Below are positions 8,021-22,623 of a stretch of DNA of 39,735 bases, in pieces. Numbering within the stretch: position 1 is the first letter of the stretch; each line of letters opens with the position of its first letter. Origin of the DNA: a bacterium (GTDB lineage Bacteria > Actinomycetota > Thermoleophilia > Solirubrobacterales > Solirubrobacteraceae). The DNA is taken from the NCBI GenBank assembly GCA_021323635.1, contig JAJPKQ010000027.1, forward strand, positions 73,563-113,297, written 5' to 3'. The notes below the pieces were generated by a model, which saw only the letters and a list, made by a program, of their open reading frames with translations, was not told where the DNA came from and ran no database searches. The position numbers and the translations under genes were made by a program.

Positions 8021-8722
8021 CTAGCCGCGAGGCACCACGAGGAAGGCGATCACCGCGTAGTGGAGGGCGAGCGCGGCGAGCACGAAGGCGTGAAAGAGCT
8101 CGTGGTAGCCGAAGGTGCGCGGCGCGGGGTCGGGCCTGCGCGTGGCGTAGATGAGCGCGCCCGCGGTGTAGAGGAGGCCGCCGAGCAGGAAGCCGGTGGC
8201 GCCGAGCCAGCCGACCGCGGCGGGCAGCTGTCCGGCGACTGCGGCGGTCGTCCAGCCGAGCAGCACGTAGATCAGGGCAAAGAGCCACTTGGGGGCGTCG
8301 ATCCAGACCAGCTTCACAAGCACGCCAAGCAGCGCTCCCGCCCAGACCGCGATCAGGATCAGCCGCGGCAGCGTCCCCGACAGCGCGATCAGCGCCACCG
8401 GCGTGTAGGTGGCGGCGATCAGGACGAAGATCATTGCGTGGTCGGCGCGGCGCATCCAGCGCCGCAGCGCAGGCCGCCATTCGACGCGGTGGTAGAGGGC
8501 GCTTGTGCCAAGCAGCGCTGAGGCCGCCCCTGCAAAGATCGCAGCCGCCGCCCGCGCGCGAGGGCCGGGCGCGCTCACGATCAGCGCGATGCCGGTGGCA
8601 AGCGAGACGAAGAAGCCGTACTTGTGCAGGACGCCCCGCAGCCGCGGCTTGATCGGGCCGGCGGGGAGCAGCGCCGGCCGACTAGGAGCCGGAAGCGCCT
8701 TCAGCGGCTTGGGCACCGTCAT
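8021..8722 (-). CDS. HlyIII/PAQR-family integral membrane protein
   Basis: 233 residues with about seven hydrophobic helices. Family landmarks: LRGVLHKYGFFVSLATG at the first helix, TSALYHRVEWRP with the conserved His after helix 2, RADHAMIFVLIAATYTP, and GYHELFHAFVLAALALHY with the paired His of the last helices. These residues form the metal site seen in PAQR/hemolysin III proteins. Bacterial members are often annotated hemolysin III, but their physiological role is uncertain and a hydrolase-like membrane function is proposed for the superfamily. The start at 8722 is chosen because the hydrophobic family region begins shortly after it and because a TACCGT hexamer ends six bases upstream, suggesting a leaderless transcript. 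The frame is open upstream but that part is Arg-rich and non-homologous. Confidence 0.9.
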   Translation of the reverse strand: MTVPKPLKALPAPSRPALLPAGPIKPRLRGVLHKYGFFVSLATGIALIVSAPGPRARAAAAIFAGAASALLGTSALYHRVEWRPALRRWMRRADHAMIFVLIAATYTPVALIALSGTLPRLILIAVWAGALLGVLVKLVWIDAPKWLFALIYVLLGWTTAAVAGQLPAAVGWLGATGFLLGGLLYTAGALIYATRRPDPAPRTFGYHELFHAFVLAALALHYAVIAFLVVPRG

Positions 8723-8728
8723 GCATTG

Positions 8729-8734
8729 ACGGTA
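8729..8734 (-). promoter_or_regulatory. -10 element TACCGT, leaderless type, for the HlyIII gene
   Basis: On the minus strand TACCGT is followed by six bases and then the ATG at 8722. It fits TANNNT and the same spacing recurs at other starts in this window. Transcription would start at or next to the ATG. No Shine-Dalgarno sequence is possible in so short a leader. Confidence 0.5.
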
Positions 8735-8790
8735 GCGCGTGGCGGCTGCGCCGCGCCGCACGTGCGGCGAGCATTGACATGACGCCTGCC

Positions 8791-10167
8791 TCAGAAGATG
8801 TTGCGCGCACCAAGCGCGAGCGTCGTCGGCTCGGCGTGGTCCACCCGCTCGCGCGCACACAGGGCGTAGCGAAGATGCTCGGCGCGGATCGGGAGCGCCT
8901 CTGACTTGCGGCGAAGATCCGCCAGCAGCGGACGCGCATCGACCACCCTGCGCCATTTGGCCTCGCCGACGAGCACCGCCTCGCGACGCCGTCCCGCAAG
9001 CACCACGGCGTCGATCTCGACGGAGGGACGATCGGACCAGAACGGGCCGACCGCGACGATTTGCGGCCCGAGGCAACCTGCGGCGGCCAGGCGGCGGAGC
9101 GTAGTGCGGAACGCATCCTCGTAGCGCGGCCCCATGTGATCGTCAAGCGCTGCGATCATCGCATCGACGATGCTCGGCCCCAGCCCGCGCTCGATCTCAC
9201 CGCTGCTTGGCTCGATCAGCGCAAGCCAAAACGCAAGAAAATTGTCGGGGATCCTATAGGTGCGCCGGCGCGTGGGGAGCCCGTGCGCGGTGACCGCCTC
9301 TAGGCGCTCGATCAAGCGCAGCTCGATCAGGCGCTCCAACGTGCGCGAGGGATCGGCGCGCAGCGCCGATCGGAGCTCTGCGTGCTTGGTCCGCCCGCTG
9401 GCGATCGCCCGCAGTGTGCGCTGGGCAAGGTCGCCGGCATCTGCCTCGGTTGCGAGAACGAGCCTTCCCTCCTCAAGGAGCTTGCCGCCGGGGCTGCACA
9501 CCAGATGCAGAAGGTTGGAGCGCGGATCCTGCTCGCACCTCCACCGGCTCAGATAGAGCGGTATTCCGCCCAGAAGCCCCCAGACAAGCGCCCGCTCGGG
9601 CGGTGCCAGGGACCCCAGCATCGGCGCGATCTCGTGTGGGCGAAAGGGGTGGACGAGCAGGGAGAGATCGATGCGCCCGTAGAGGGTCTCGCGCTCTTGC
9701 CGCATCGCCTCCATGACGCGCACCGCCGATCCGCACAGCAGCCGGCGCAGATGGGTGCTGGGCCCCGCTCGCTCCAAGATTGCGCGCAAGACGCTCGGCA
9801 GCTCAGGCGTTGTGCGCAGGAGCTCGGGCAGCTCGTCGATGACGAGCAGCAGCGGCTGCTCGCGTGCGCAGTCGGCGGCTGCCGTAAGCGCCTCCTCCCA
9901 GTCTGCGGGCGGGCGGTGCGAGCAGTCCCGGCCGATCTCTGCCGCAAATGGCGCCAGCGAGCGCGCGAAGAGGTGCAGCTCATCAGGCAGGGGGCGCGCG
10001 GAGGCGGTGTGGAAGAGCGTGCGACGCCCGCTTGCAAATCGCTCGATGAGGGCGGTCTTGCCGACGCGGCGACGACCCCATACCAGGGCGATCCGGCTCG
10101 TCTCGGCTTCATTCCACCAACGCTCAAGCGCCGCAAGCTCCTCGCTGCGGTTTACGAACACCTCCAT
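8791..10167 (-). CDS. AAA ATPase of archaeal-ATPase/DUF234 type
   Basis: 458 residues. It opens FVNRSEELAALERWW, the usual start of archaeal-type STAND/AAA ATPases, with Walker A WGRRRVGKTAL (about 30-40), Walker B LLLVIDELPEL (Asp111-Glu112) and a sensor region RRLLCGSAVRVMEAM. A winged-helix section (KHAELRSALRADPSRTLERL) follows, then RTYRIPDNFLAFWLALIEP. The C-terminus, with VEIDAVVLAG...AVLVGEAKW, has the D...(E)xK spacing of a PD-(D/E)XK nuclease-like DUF234 domain. Such proteins are common in archaea and scattered in bacteria, often as single mobile genes; the biological role is unknown. No toxin or transposase partner lies next to it. It stands alone between the desaturase and HlyIII genes on the same strand. 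Confidence 0.85.
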   Translation of the reverse strand: MEVFVNRSEELAALERWWNEAETSRIALVWGRRRVGKTALIERFASGRRTLFHTASARPLPDELHLFARSLAPFAAEIGRDCSHRPPADWEEALTAAADCAREQPLLLVIDELPELLRTTPELPSVLRAILERAGPSTHLRRLLCGSAVRVMEAMRQERETLYGRIDLSLLVHPFRPHEIAPMLGSLAPPERALVWGLLGGIPLYLSRWRCEQDPRSNLLHLVCSPGGKLLEEGRLVLATEADAGDLAQRTLRAIASGRTKHAELRSALRADPSRTLERLIELRLIERLEAVTAHGLPTRRRTYRIPDNFLAFWLALIEPSSGEIERGLGPSIVDAMIAALDDHMGPRYEDAFRTTLRRLAAAGCLGPQIVAVGPFWSDRPSVEIDAVVLAGRRREAVLVGEAKWRRVVDARPLLADLRRKSEALPIRAEHLRYALCARERVDHAEPTTLALGARNIF

Positions 10168-10254
10168 CTGTTACCCGCATCTGACGTCACCTACATGAGA
10201 TGTCGGTGACGCTCAGCGTCGGTTACGTTGAACGCAGGTATCGCGTGCGAGCGC

Positions 10255-11223
10255 TCAGGCAGAGACGCCAAGCAGCTCGCGCTCGGCGGCCTCGCCGGCG
10301 TCTTGCGCAGGCGCCTCGGCGGGCAGGTCATCGTTGCGGGCGACTTCGCGCGCCGCGGCGCGCGCAGGATCGACCCGCACCACGTCCCACGCCAGCCCGA
10401 TCGCGGCAAGGGCGCGGATGATCCACCCGGACGGGTCGAGCTCATACCAGCGCAGCCCGTGGAAGGCCGAGCGCGGGAAGGCGTGGTGGTTGTGGTGCCA
10501 GGCCTCGCCCAGCGACGGCAGCGCCAGCCAGAAGACGTTGGTGGAGCGATCGCGCGTGTCGAAGCGCCGGCGGCCGAAGAAGTGGCAGACCGAGTTGATC
10601 GACCAGGTGATGTGGTGGACGAGGAAGATGCGCACCAGACCCGCCCAGATGAAGGCGGCAAGCGCCGCCGTCGCGGAGCCGCCGCTCAGCGCGAAGCCGA
10701 GCAGCGCCGGCAGCAGGAGGCTCGCAAGCGCGAGCGCCGGGAAGGAGCGGTTGATCCGGCGCATGGTCGGGTCGGCGAGCAGGTCGGCGGCGTAGCGGCG
10801 CGAGGAGGCCTGGCCGTGCTCGGAGAAGAGCCAGCCTGCGTGCGCGTGCCAGAGACCCTGCAGCATCCCCTTGAGGCCGGGCGCAGAGTGCACGTGGGGG
10901 CTGTGGGGGTCGCCCTCCTCGTCGGCGAAGGTGTGGTGCTTCCTGTGGTCCGCTACCCAGTCGATCACCGATCCCTCGATCGCCATCGAGCCAAGGACAG
11001 CGAGCGCGTAGCGCAGCGGGCGGTGGGTCTCAAAGGCGCGATGGGTGAGCAGGCGGTGAAAGCCGACCGTGATGCCGATCGCGGTAGTCAGGTACATCGC
11101 CGCAAAGAGCGCGATGTCGAGCGGACCGAGCAGGTGGTGCCAGAGCAGCACGCCGGCGGCGATCACCCCGGCGAAGGGGATGATCACCGCAGCGATGTTG
11201 GCGTTGCGCTCCAGGCGGGTCAT
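10255..11223 (-). CDS. acyl-lipid/acyl-CoA fatty acid desaturase
   Basis: 322 residues with the three His boxes of membrane di-iron desaturases: HRLLTH (about 56-61), HRKHH (about 93-97) and EAWHHNHH (about 260-267), plus extra conserved His in DPHSPH. Hydrophobic helices flank them (AAVIIPFAGVIAAGVLLW, LDIALFAAMYLTTAIGITVG, and a pair in the middle). The arrangement matches delta-9 stearoyl-type desaturases, which put a double bond into fatty acyl chains using O2 and an electron donor to tune membrane fluidity. I choose the ATG at 11223 because family similarity starts right there; the frame continues upstream to 11448 but that extension is Arg-rich and unlike the family. It is divergent from dnaK, so the two share the intergenic region. 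Confidence 0.92.
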   Translation of the reverse strand: MTRLERNANIAAVIIPFAGVIAAGVLLWHHLLGPLDIALFAAMYLTTAIGITVGFHRLLTHRAFETHRPLRYALAVLGSMAIEGSVIDWVADHRKHHTFADEEGDPHSPHVHSAPGLKGMLQGLWHAHAGWLFSEHGQASSRRYAADLLADPTMRRINRSFPALALASLLLPALLGFALSGGSATAALAAFIWAGLVRIFLVHHITWSINSVCHFFGRRRFDTRDRSTNVFWLALPSLGEAWHHNHHAFPRSAFHGLRWYELDPSGWIIRALAAIGLAWDVVRVDPARAAAREVARNDDLPAEAPAQDAGEAAERELLGVSA

Positions 11224-11482
11224 TGTGAGATCACTACCCCGCCGTACCGGTCGGTTACATGCGACCCGACGGGTGGCTGCGCGGCCGCGGCGCCGGCGGC
11301 GACGCGCGCGGGAAAGCCTTGGCGCCAGCACGATCCGCTGCGGCGGCGTCCGCCCTTCCCCGACCATGAGGCTGGCAGCAGCCGCCCGCGCCGATGGCCG
11401 GGGATCTTGGTGACGTCGGTCATCGCGCGCATCGCAGCGGCCCATCAAACCTCTCTTAGTCAGGCACGCAAAAGAAATCTGC

Positions 11483-11488
11483 TATAAC
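11483..11488 (+). promoter_or_regulatory. probable dnaK operon -10 element TATAAC
   Basis: TATAAC preceded by TGC (extended -10-like) stands out in an otherwise GC-rich region, 64 bases before the dnaK ATG. No good -35 hexamer lies 16-19 bases upstream, which fits either an extended -10 or an alternative sigma factor. Confidence 0.45.
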
Positions 11489-11492
11489 GCCG

Positions 11493-11514
11493 CTTAGATC
11501 CGTGAGGAATCAAG
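11493..11514 (+). promoter_or_regulatory. degenerate HAIR-like element (possible HspR site)
   Basis: CTTAGAT and AATCAAG are separated by 8 bases just downstream of the -10. The HspR-associated inverted repeat of actinobacteria is CTTGAGT-N7-ACTCAAG; the right arm here matches 6 of 7 and the left arm 4 of 7, with a spacer one base longer. The position would suit repression by the hspR product encoded in this operon. The match is weak. Confidence 0.3.
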
Positions 11515-11552
11515 AAGAAAGCGAAATGCAGCGAGACAAGGAGCTTTAAGAG

Positions 11553-13465
<1,913 letters not shown>

Positions 13466-13466
<1 letters not shown>

Positions 13467-14053
13467 TGCGGCCCGGAGAGAGCGATCAGGCGGTGCAAAG
13501 CCCGAACGTGCCGGCAGGCGGCGGCGAGGCGCCTGCCGGCGAGACGCAGGCGCCTGCGCAGCCGGGCGGCGGGCAGCCCGAGCCCGAGGAGGCGCTTGGC
13601 GGCGATGTCGCCGAGCTGGTTGCGGTCGCCGCTCAGCGCGACGAGTACCTCGCGCTCGCACAGCGAACGCAGGCTGACTTCGAGAACTACAAGAAGCGCG
13701 TGGCACGCGAGTCGAGCGCTGCGCTTGCGCGCGGCATCGCCAAGCTTGCCAAGGAGCTTCTGCCCGCCCTTGACAACCTAGATCGCGCGCTTGCGGAAGC
13801 GGGCGATGACGACGGCCCCTTTGTCGCCGGCGTGAGGCTGGTGCGCAACGAGCTGCAGGCGGCGCTCGAGCGGGTGGGGATCGAGTCCTTCTCGCCCCTG
13901 GGCGAGCGCTTCGATCCCTCAAGCCAGGAGGCGATCGCCCAGCGACCGGCCGAGGAGGAGGGCCAGAGCGGCTGCGTGATCGAGGTCTACCAGTCCGGCT
14001 ACCGCATGGCCGACCAGATCATCCGCCCCGCGCGGGTGGTCGTGGCGGCTTAG
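13466..14053 (+). CDS. grpE: nucleotide exchange factor GrpE
   Basis: 195 residues. An acidic, Pro/Gly/Ala-rich N-terminal tail (1-45) precedes the long dimerising helix (about 50-110, with [19 protein letters not shown], the GrpE signature context) and the C-terminal beta domain ([17 protein letters not shown], then [20 protein letters not shown]). It releases ADP from DnaK. The ATG shares one base with the dnaK stop codon, so translation is coupled. The order dnaK-grpE-dnaJ-hspR is the classic actinobacterial heat-shock operon. Confidence 0.97.
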
Positions 14054-14073
14054 CGAGGCGAGGGGGCGCGCGC

Positions 14074-15183
14074 ATGGCGTCACGGCCTGACTACTACAAG
14101 ACCCTCGGGGTCGATCGCAAGGCCTCTGCGGAGGAGATCAAGAAGGCCTACCGCAAGCTTGCGCGCCGCTACCATCCCGACCGCAACCCCGGCGACAAGC
14201 AGGCAGAGGAGCGCTTCAAGGAGATCTCGGCCGCCTATGACGTCCTCTCCGACGAGGAGAAGCGCCGTCAGTACGACGCCGGCAGCGGCGCCTTCGCGGG
14301 CGCCGCCGGGGCACAGGGCCCGTTCGCAGGCTTTGACTTCGGCGCCGGCGTGGGCGACATCCTCTCGAACCTCTTCGGCGCGGCGGCGCGGCGCGGCGGT
14401 GGGCGCACGCAGACGCGCGCACGTGCCCAGCGCGGGGCGGACATCGAAGCGCAGGTGCGCATCACCTTCGAGCAGTCGATCCGCGGCGCGCAGGTCGCGC
14501 TCTCGGTGCCGACCCATCAGCGTTGCCCAACCTGCCATGGGACCGGCGCCAAGCCCGGCACTACGCCCAAGGTCTGCCCGGTCTGTGAGGGGCGCGGCGT
14601 CGAGGCGGTCGGCCAGGGGCCCTTCTCGATCTCCCAGCCATGCTCGCGCTGCGGCGGCCGGGGCACCGTGATCGAGGAGCCCTGCCCGACCTGCGGCGGC
14701 ACCGGCGCGGTCCGAACGGTGCGCCGACTGCGCGTCAACATCCCGCCCGGGGTGCGCGAGGGCTCGCGCATCCGTCTGGCGGGCAAGGGCGAGCCGGGAC
14801 GCGATGGCGGCCCTCACGGCGACCTCTATCTGGTCACCCACGTGGAGCCTTCGCCGCTGTTTGTTCGTCGCGGAGACGATCTCGAGGTCGAGGTTCCGCT
14901 TACCGTCCCCGAGGCGCTGCTCGGCGCCGAGGTGGAGGTTCCGACGCTTGAGGGGACCAAGCGCCTGCGCGTGCGTCCCGGCACCAGGCATGGAACGATC
15001 CAGCGCCTGCGCGAAGCCGGCCCGCCGCGACTGGGCGGTCAGGGCAGGGGCGACATCCGCTACCGCCTGGTGATCGATGTCCCGAGCGAGCTCACAGAGG
15101 AGCAGCGCCGCGCCGCGCAGGAGCTGGCCAAGGTCATGAACGGCAACCCGCGCGCTCGGATCCTCAAGGTAGGGGCGCGATGA
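14074..15183 (+). CDS. dnaJ: co-chaperone DnaJ (Hsp40)
   Basis: 369 residues. J domain at 1-70 with the HPD motif ([17 protein letters not shown]), a Gly/Phe/Ala-rich stretch (about 75-125), then the zinc-binding domain with four CxxCxGxG repeats: [24 protein letters not shown] and CPTCGGTG. The C-terminal substrate-binding domains follow ([20 protein letters not shown]). It delivers clients to DnaK and stimulates its ATPase. All eight zinc-ligand Cys are present, so it is a complete type I DnaJ. The gene sits 20 bases after grpE and its stop overlaps hspR as ATGA. Confidence 0.98.
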   Translation: MASRPDYYKTLGVDRKASAEEIKKAYRKLARRYHPDRNPGDKQAEERFKEISAAYDVLSDEEKRRQYDAGSGAFAGAAGAQGPFAGFDFGAGVGDILSNLFGAAARRGGGRTQTRARAQRGADIEAQVRITFEQSIRGAQVALSVPTHQRCPTCHGTGAKPGTTPKVCPVCEGRGVEAVGQGPFSISQPCSRCGGRGTVIEEPCPTCGGTGAVRTVRRLRVNIPPGVREGSRIRLAGKGEPGRDGGPHGDLYLVTHVEPSPLFVRRGDDLEVEVPLTVPEALLGAEVEVPTLEGTKRLRVRPGTRHGTIQRLREAGPPRLGGQGRGDIRYRLVIDVPSELTEEQRRAAQELAKVMNGNPRARILKVGAR

Positions 15184-15793
15184 GCTCTCAGCAGCGCAAC
15201 GGGCAAGCCAGGGACGGCGCCGGCCGCGCCGCGCAGGGGGCCAAGCAGCGGGCGCCGCGTCTTGCCTCCGGCCTGCCGACGCGCGCCGGCGAGGCGGCGC
15301 CTGAGGCGCGCCGGGGCGTGTTCATGATCTCCGTTGCCGCGCAGCTGGCCGAGATGCACCCGCAGACGCTTCGCACCTACGAGGCGCGCGGGCTGATCAC
15401 CCCGGCGCGCTCCGCCAAGGGAACGCGCCTCTACTCGCAGTCCGATGTCGACCTGCTGCGGCGCATTCAGGCGATGACAGCTGAGCTGGGGCTGAACCTG
15501 GCCGGCGTCGAGCGCGTTCTTGCGCTGGAGGCCGAGGTGCTTGACCTGCGCGATCGCATCAGCGAGCTCGAGCGCCGCGAGGCGTTGGCACAGGAGCGCC
15601 TGGCAGAGGCGATCGAGGAGGTCAGGCGCAGCTTTCGTGCGGAGCTGGTTCCCTACGTTCCCGCCGCCGGCACCGAGCTTGTGCCCGCCCGCGACTACCG
15701 CCGCTCGCTGCAGTGGCTGTGGCGGACTCCGCGCAAGCGCGCCCTGGCACGCGGGCGAAACCGAAACAGCAACCGTGAAAGGAGGCATCGCTG

Positions 15794-15794
<1 letters not shown>
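15180..15794 (+). CDS. hspR: heat-shock repressor HspR (MerR family), N-terminally extended
   Basis: 204 residues. The MerR-type winged helix lies at about 47-115: [50 protein letters not shown] coiled-coil dimerisation helix follows ([20 protein letters not shown]). Streptomyces HspR is about 150 residues; this one has an extra ~45-residue basic, Ala/Arg-rich head and a basic C-terminal tail ([15 protein letters not shown]). HspR binds HAIR operators upstream of dnaK and clpB with DnaK as co-repressor. The ATG overlaps the dnaJ stop by four bases. Its position immediately before clpB in one operon implies joint autoregulation. Confidence 0.92.
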
Positions 15795-18397
<2,603 letters not shown>

Positions 18398-18482
18398 GCG
18401 TCGGCGGCCTGCGCGTGGCGGCAGGCATCCGCGCGCGTCGGGCGAGTGCACCTGGGCTGCCCGATCTGCCGCCAAAGACACG

Positions 18483-18512
18483 ACGGCCGCCGCGGGGAGC
18501 CGCGGCGGCCGT
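18483..18512. terminator. perfect 13-bp hairpin between convergent clpB and collagen-like gene
   Basis: ACGGCCGCCGCGG, a GGAG loop, then its exact reverse complement CCGCGGCGGCCGT. It lies 85 bases past the clpB stop and 23 bases past the stop of the convergent collagen-like gene, so it can serve both. There is no U-tract on the plus side, as is usual for high-GC actinobacterial terminators. Confidence 0.75.
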
Positions 18513-18535
18513 AGGCGCTCCGTCTGAGCCGGAGC

Positions 18536-19831
<1,296 letters not shown>

Positions 19832-19889
19832 TCATGTGCCCGGGAGCGCCTGCAGGAGCGGCGCGCGCGGCGGCGAATGCGCTTGTGCG

Positions 19890-20888
19890 ATGCCTGCTGA
19901 GGTTCCGCTCTTGACCGTCGCGCAGCGCAGGCCTGACAGCGCTCCCTGCCGCGCTCCGCGTGGCGCCGGAGGCCTGCTTCGGGCGCCGATGCTGGCAGCG
20001 GCGCTCGCGCTGGCGGGAGTCGGCATGGCCCACGCGGCGCCAGCCGGCGAAGTTGGCGCTCGAGCGAGCGGGCAAGCCCGGGGCCAGGGGGCGATCGGCG
20101 TGATCGAGGGATGCGTGGAGGCGGGGAGCAACGAGCTGCGCATTCCCGCCGCCGGGGCACGCTGCCAGAGCGGCGAACGAGCGCTGAGGCTGCTGCTGTT
20201 GCGGCAGCGGCGGCGCTCGCGCGCGCGACACCGCATGAAGGGCGCGCCCGGGTCGACGGGAGCGCCCGGGCTGGCGGGCGCGGTGGGAGTTCGCGGCGCC
20301 ACCGGCCCAAGGGGCGCACGCGGCCTGCCCGGTGCGACCGGGCCCACCGGTGCGGCAGGGCCCACCGGCGCGGTGGGTCAGCTTGGGCTGCCCGGCGCGA
20401 CCGGAGCGACCGGGGCAACGGGGCGCGAAGGGCCCGCCGGAGCGCTTGCGGGATTTGCGGCGGCGGAGAAGGAAGGGGAAGAAGTGGCGCTTGAAGGCGC
20501 AAGCGAAGCAAGCCCGGCAACTGTTGCCTCGCTCTCGCTGCCCGCGGGTCGCTTCATTGTCCAGGCGAAGGTGGAGACGGTGATGTACGACACCGCAACC
20601 GGCGCAACCGGGGCAGCCATCTGCAGGCTGGTGGACCGGTCGCTCGCCGATGGTGCCGTGCTCGGCCAAGACGAGTCGATCACCGCGGGCGCGATGGTCG
20701 TGCCGTTCTATGGCGTCTACGTGTTCAACAACACGATTCCGCTGATGTTGGCGCTTGAAGCCGGATCGCAGGCGAGCACGCTCAGCCTGGAGTGCTGGAC
20801 CGGCCACGAGGAAGGATCCGGCGGCACCTTCCGAGCGAACGCTCAGAAGGCGACGATCGCCGCGATTCAGGTGAGCAGCATCAACTGA
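19890..20888 (+). CDS. second secreted collagen-like protein, divergent
   Basis: 332 residues from the ATG at 19890. A hydrophobic signal ([17 protein letters not shown], about 33-49) is followed by a short Cys module, [20 protein letters not shown] then CQSGERAL, which resembles the small Cys-X(n)-Cys module often placed before collagen-like repeats in actinobacterial proteins. Gly-X-Y triplets run from about 116 to 185 ([16 protein letters not shown]...). The C-terminal ~145 residues form a beta-rich domain ([39 protein letters not shown]) with two Cys. The start is uncertain: the frame is open back to 19659 and an ATG at 19989 would begin right at the hydrophobic core. No good Shine-Dalgarno sequence precedes either. 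Confidence 0.8.
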   Translation: MPAEVPLLTVAQRRPDSAPCRAPRGAGGLLRAPMLAAALALAGVGMAHAAPAGEVGARASGQARGQGAIGVIEGCVEAGSNELRIPAAGARCQSGERALRLLLLRQRRRSRARHRMKGAPGSTGAPGLAGAVGVRGATGPRGARGLPGATGPTGAAGPTGAVGQLGLPGATGATGATGREGPAGALAGFAAAEKEGEEVALEGASEASPATVASLSLPAGRFIVQAKVETVMYDTATGATGAAICRLVDRSLADGAVLGQDESITAGAMVVPFYGVYVFNNTIPLMLALEAGSQASTLSLECWTGHEEGSGGTFRANAQKATIAAIQVSSIN

Positions 20889-20958
20889 GCCCTCCGGCCG
20901 CGGCGAGTGCGCACGGCGCACCGCGGCGCAATGCGCTACAAACGGTGCTCTGCCGCGC

Positions 20959-20975
20959 GCTGCGGCCGCCGCAGC
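20959..20975 (+). promoter_or_regulatory. leader hairpin upstream of the GYD-pur operon
   Basis: GCTGCG, a five-base loop and CGCAGC form a perfect 6-bp stem within the 150-base gap before the GYD gene. It could be an ordinary leader hairpin or the terminator of the preceding collagen-like gene. I see no purine-riboswitch core. Confidence 0.3.
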
Positions 20976-21040
20976 CCGCCTTCAGGCCGACGGCGCCCGG
21001 GCGCGCAAGGCGATTCCACCGACGAGACAAGGAGCAGCCC

Positions 21041-21322
21041 ATGGCCACCTACATCATGCTCTGCACCCTCACCCCGGAGGGCGTGCAGACGGTCAAGAAC
21101 AACCCGCAGCGCATCAAGGAGGTCAACAGCGAAGTGGAGAAGCTCGGCGCGCGAGTGAAGGCGCAATGGGCGACGCTCGGCCACTTCGACTTCATCTCGA
21201 TCGTCGAGGCGCCTGATGAGGCGACGATGGCGCGTGTCTCGCTGGAGCTGGGATCGCGCGGGACCGGCCGCTACGAGACCCTCTCGGCGATCCCGGTGGA
21301 TGAGTTCATCGCCTCTCTATGA
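21041..21322 (+). CDS. GYD-domain protein, first gene of purine operon
   Basis: 93 residues, the size of a stand-alone GYD domain. It reads [20 protein letters not shown], then [40 protein letters not shown] and ends with [13 protein letters not shown]. The (G/H)-(Y/F)-D signature is GHFD here. The fold is a small alpha/beta ferredoxin-like dimer; the biochemical role is unknown. A clear AAGGAG (21029-21034) sets the start at 21041. Its TGA overlaps the purD ATG as ATGA, so it is translationally coupled to purine synthesis. A longer upstream frame (from 20792) has no homology. Confidence 0.9.
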   Translation: MATYIMLCTLTPEGVQTVKNNPQRIKEVNSEVEKLGARVKAQWATLGHFDFISIVEAPDEATMARVSLELGSRGTGRYETLSAIPVDEFIASL

Positions 21323-22605
21323 GGGTGCTTGTCCTCGGTGGCGGCGCGCGCGAGCATGCGATCGTGCGCGCGCTGCGCCGCTCTCCGAAGTCCCCGGAGC
21401 TCTTCTGCGCCCCGGGCAACGCCGGGATCGCCCGCGAGGCGCAGCTGCTTGAGGTGGATCCGCTCGACATTGGGGCCGTCGCGGAGCTCGCTGAGCGCGA
21501 GCGCATCGACCTGACCGTGGTCGGGCCGGAGGCGCCGCTGGTCGCCGGCGTTGTTGATGCGCTCGCGCAGCGATCGCTGCGCGCCTTCGGCCCCACGCGC
21601 GCCGCAGCGTCGCTGGAGGGCTCAAAGCGCTTCGCCAAGGAGGTGATGGCCGCTGCCGGGGTGCCGACCGCGCGCTGGCGCGCAGCCTCCTCTCTGCAGG
21701 AGGGGAGAGAGGCGGTCGCCGAGCTCTGGCGCGAGCCGGCCGGCGCAGGCTTGCAGGCCGGTGGCGTTGTCGTCAAAGCCGATGGCCTTGCCGCCGGCAA
21801 GGGCGTGACCGTCGCAGAGGACCGCGGGCAGGCGGAGAGCGCGCTGGAGGAGATCTTCGAGCAGGGGCGCTTTGGCGAGGGCTGCTCGGCGCTGATCGAA
21901 GAGCGCCTCTCCGGCAAGGAGCTATCCGTGCTGTGCCTCTGCGACGGTGAGAGTGCGCTGGCGCTGCCGCCCGCGCGCGACTTCAAGCGCCTTGAAGAGG
22001 GCGACCGCGGGCCCAACACGGGCGGCATGGGCGCCTACTCGCCCGTCCCGGATGTGAGCGAGGAGCAGCTGGCGGAGATCGTCGCGCGCGTGCACCGGCC
22101 GGTGCTCGCCGAGCTGGCCGCGCGCGGCACGCCCTTTCAGGGCGTCCTCTACGCGGGGCTGATGCTGACCGAGGGGGGCGCCAAGGTGCTTGAGTTCAAC
22201 ACGCGCTTCGGCGATCCGGAGACGCAGGCGATCCTGCCGCGCCTGCGCTCCGACCTGCTCGATCTGCTGCTGTGCGCGACCACGCCGGGCGGGCTTGCCG
22301 GGCGGCGGATCCAGGTCCGGGAGGAGGCGGCGGTGACGGTTGTGCTGGCGAGCCCGGGCTATCCCGAGCGCGTGCGGACCGGCGCGCAGATACGTGGGCT
22401 CGAGCAGGGCGCGGTCGATGTGGAGGTGCTTCATGCCGGCACCCGCGCAGAGGACGGGAGCATCGTGACAGCCGGTGGCCGCGTGCTGTGCGTGACAGCG
22501 CTCGGCGCCGACGTGCGGGCGGCGCGCGCGAGCGCATATGCTGCCGCCCGGAAGATCGACTTCGAGGGCGTGCAGATGCGCCCGGACATAGCGGCGGAGG
22601 TATAA
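21319..22605 (+). CDS. purD: phosphoribosylamine-glycine ligase (GARS)
   Basis: 428 residues, normal for PurD. N-terminal dinucleotide-like motif [37 protein letters not shown]-grasp motifs [17 protein letters not shown] and the metal/ATP signature [19 protein letters not shown]. It joins phosphoribosylamine and glycine to give GAR, step 2 of purine synthesis, using ATP. It overlaps the GYD gene by four bases and is followed 18 bases later by purE. Confidence 0.98.
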   Translation: MRVLVLGGGAREHAIVRALRRSPKSPELFCAPGNAGIAREAQLLEVDPLDIGAVAELAERERIDLTVVGPEAPLVAGVVDALAQRSLRAFGPTRAAASLEGSKRFAKEVMAAAGVPTARWRAASSLQEGREAVAELWREPAGAGLQAGGVVVKADGLAAGKGVTVAEDRGQAESALEEIFEQGRFGEGCSALIEERLSGKELSVLCLCDGESALALPPARDFKRLEEGDRGPNTGGMGAYSPVPDVSEEQLAEIVARVHRPVLAELAARGTPFQGVLYAGLMLTEGGAKVLEFNTRFGDPETQAILPRLRSDLLDLLLCATTPGGLAGRRIQVREEAAVTVVLASPGYPERVRTGAQIRGLEQGAVDVEVLHAGTRAEDGSIVTAGGRVLCVTALGADVRAARASAYAAARKIDFEGVQMRPDIAAEV

Positions 22606-22623
22606 GAAAGGAATGAGCAGGCG

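Larger units (their letters stand above)
11224..11552. other. divergent promoter region, desaturase / dnaK operon
   Basis: The left 200 bases are GC-rich and lack a clear gene; frames crossing them show no motifs. The right 100 bases become AT-richer, as expected for the heat-shock promoter. Contents I can name are the dnaK -10, a possible HspR-like inverted repeat and the dnaK Shine-Dalgarno sequence (AAGGAG at 11538-11543, nine bases before the ATG). Confidence 0.5.

Noticed and set aside
10208-10220. Short GACGC-TCA-GCGTC hairpin as a terminator of the desaturase gene
   Set aside because: Only five base pairs with a three-base loop and no run of T; too weak to call.
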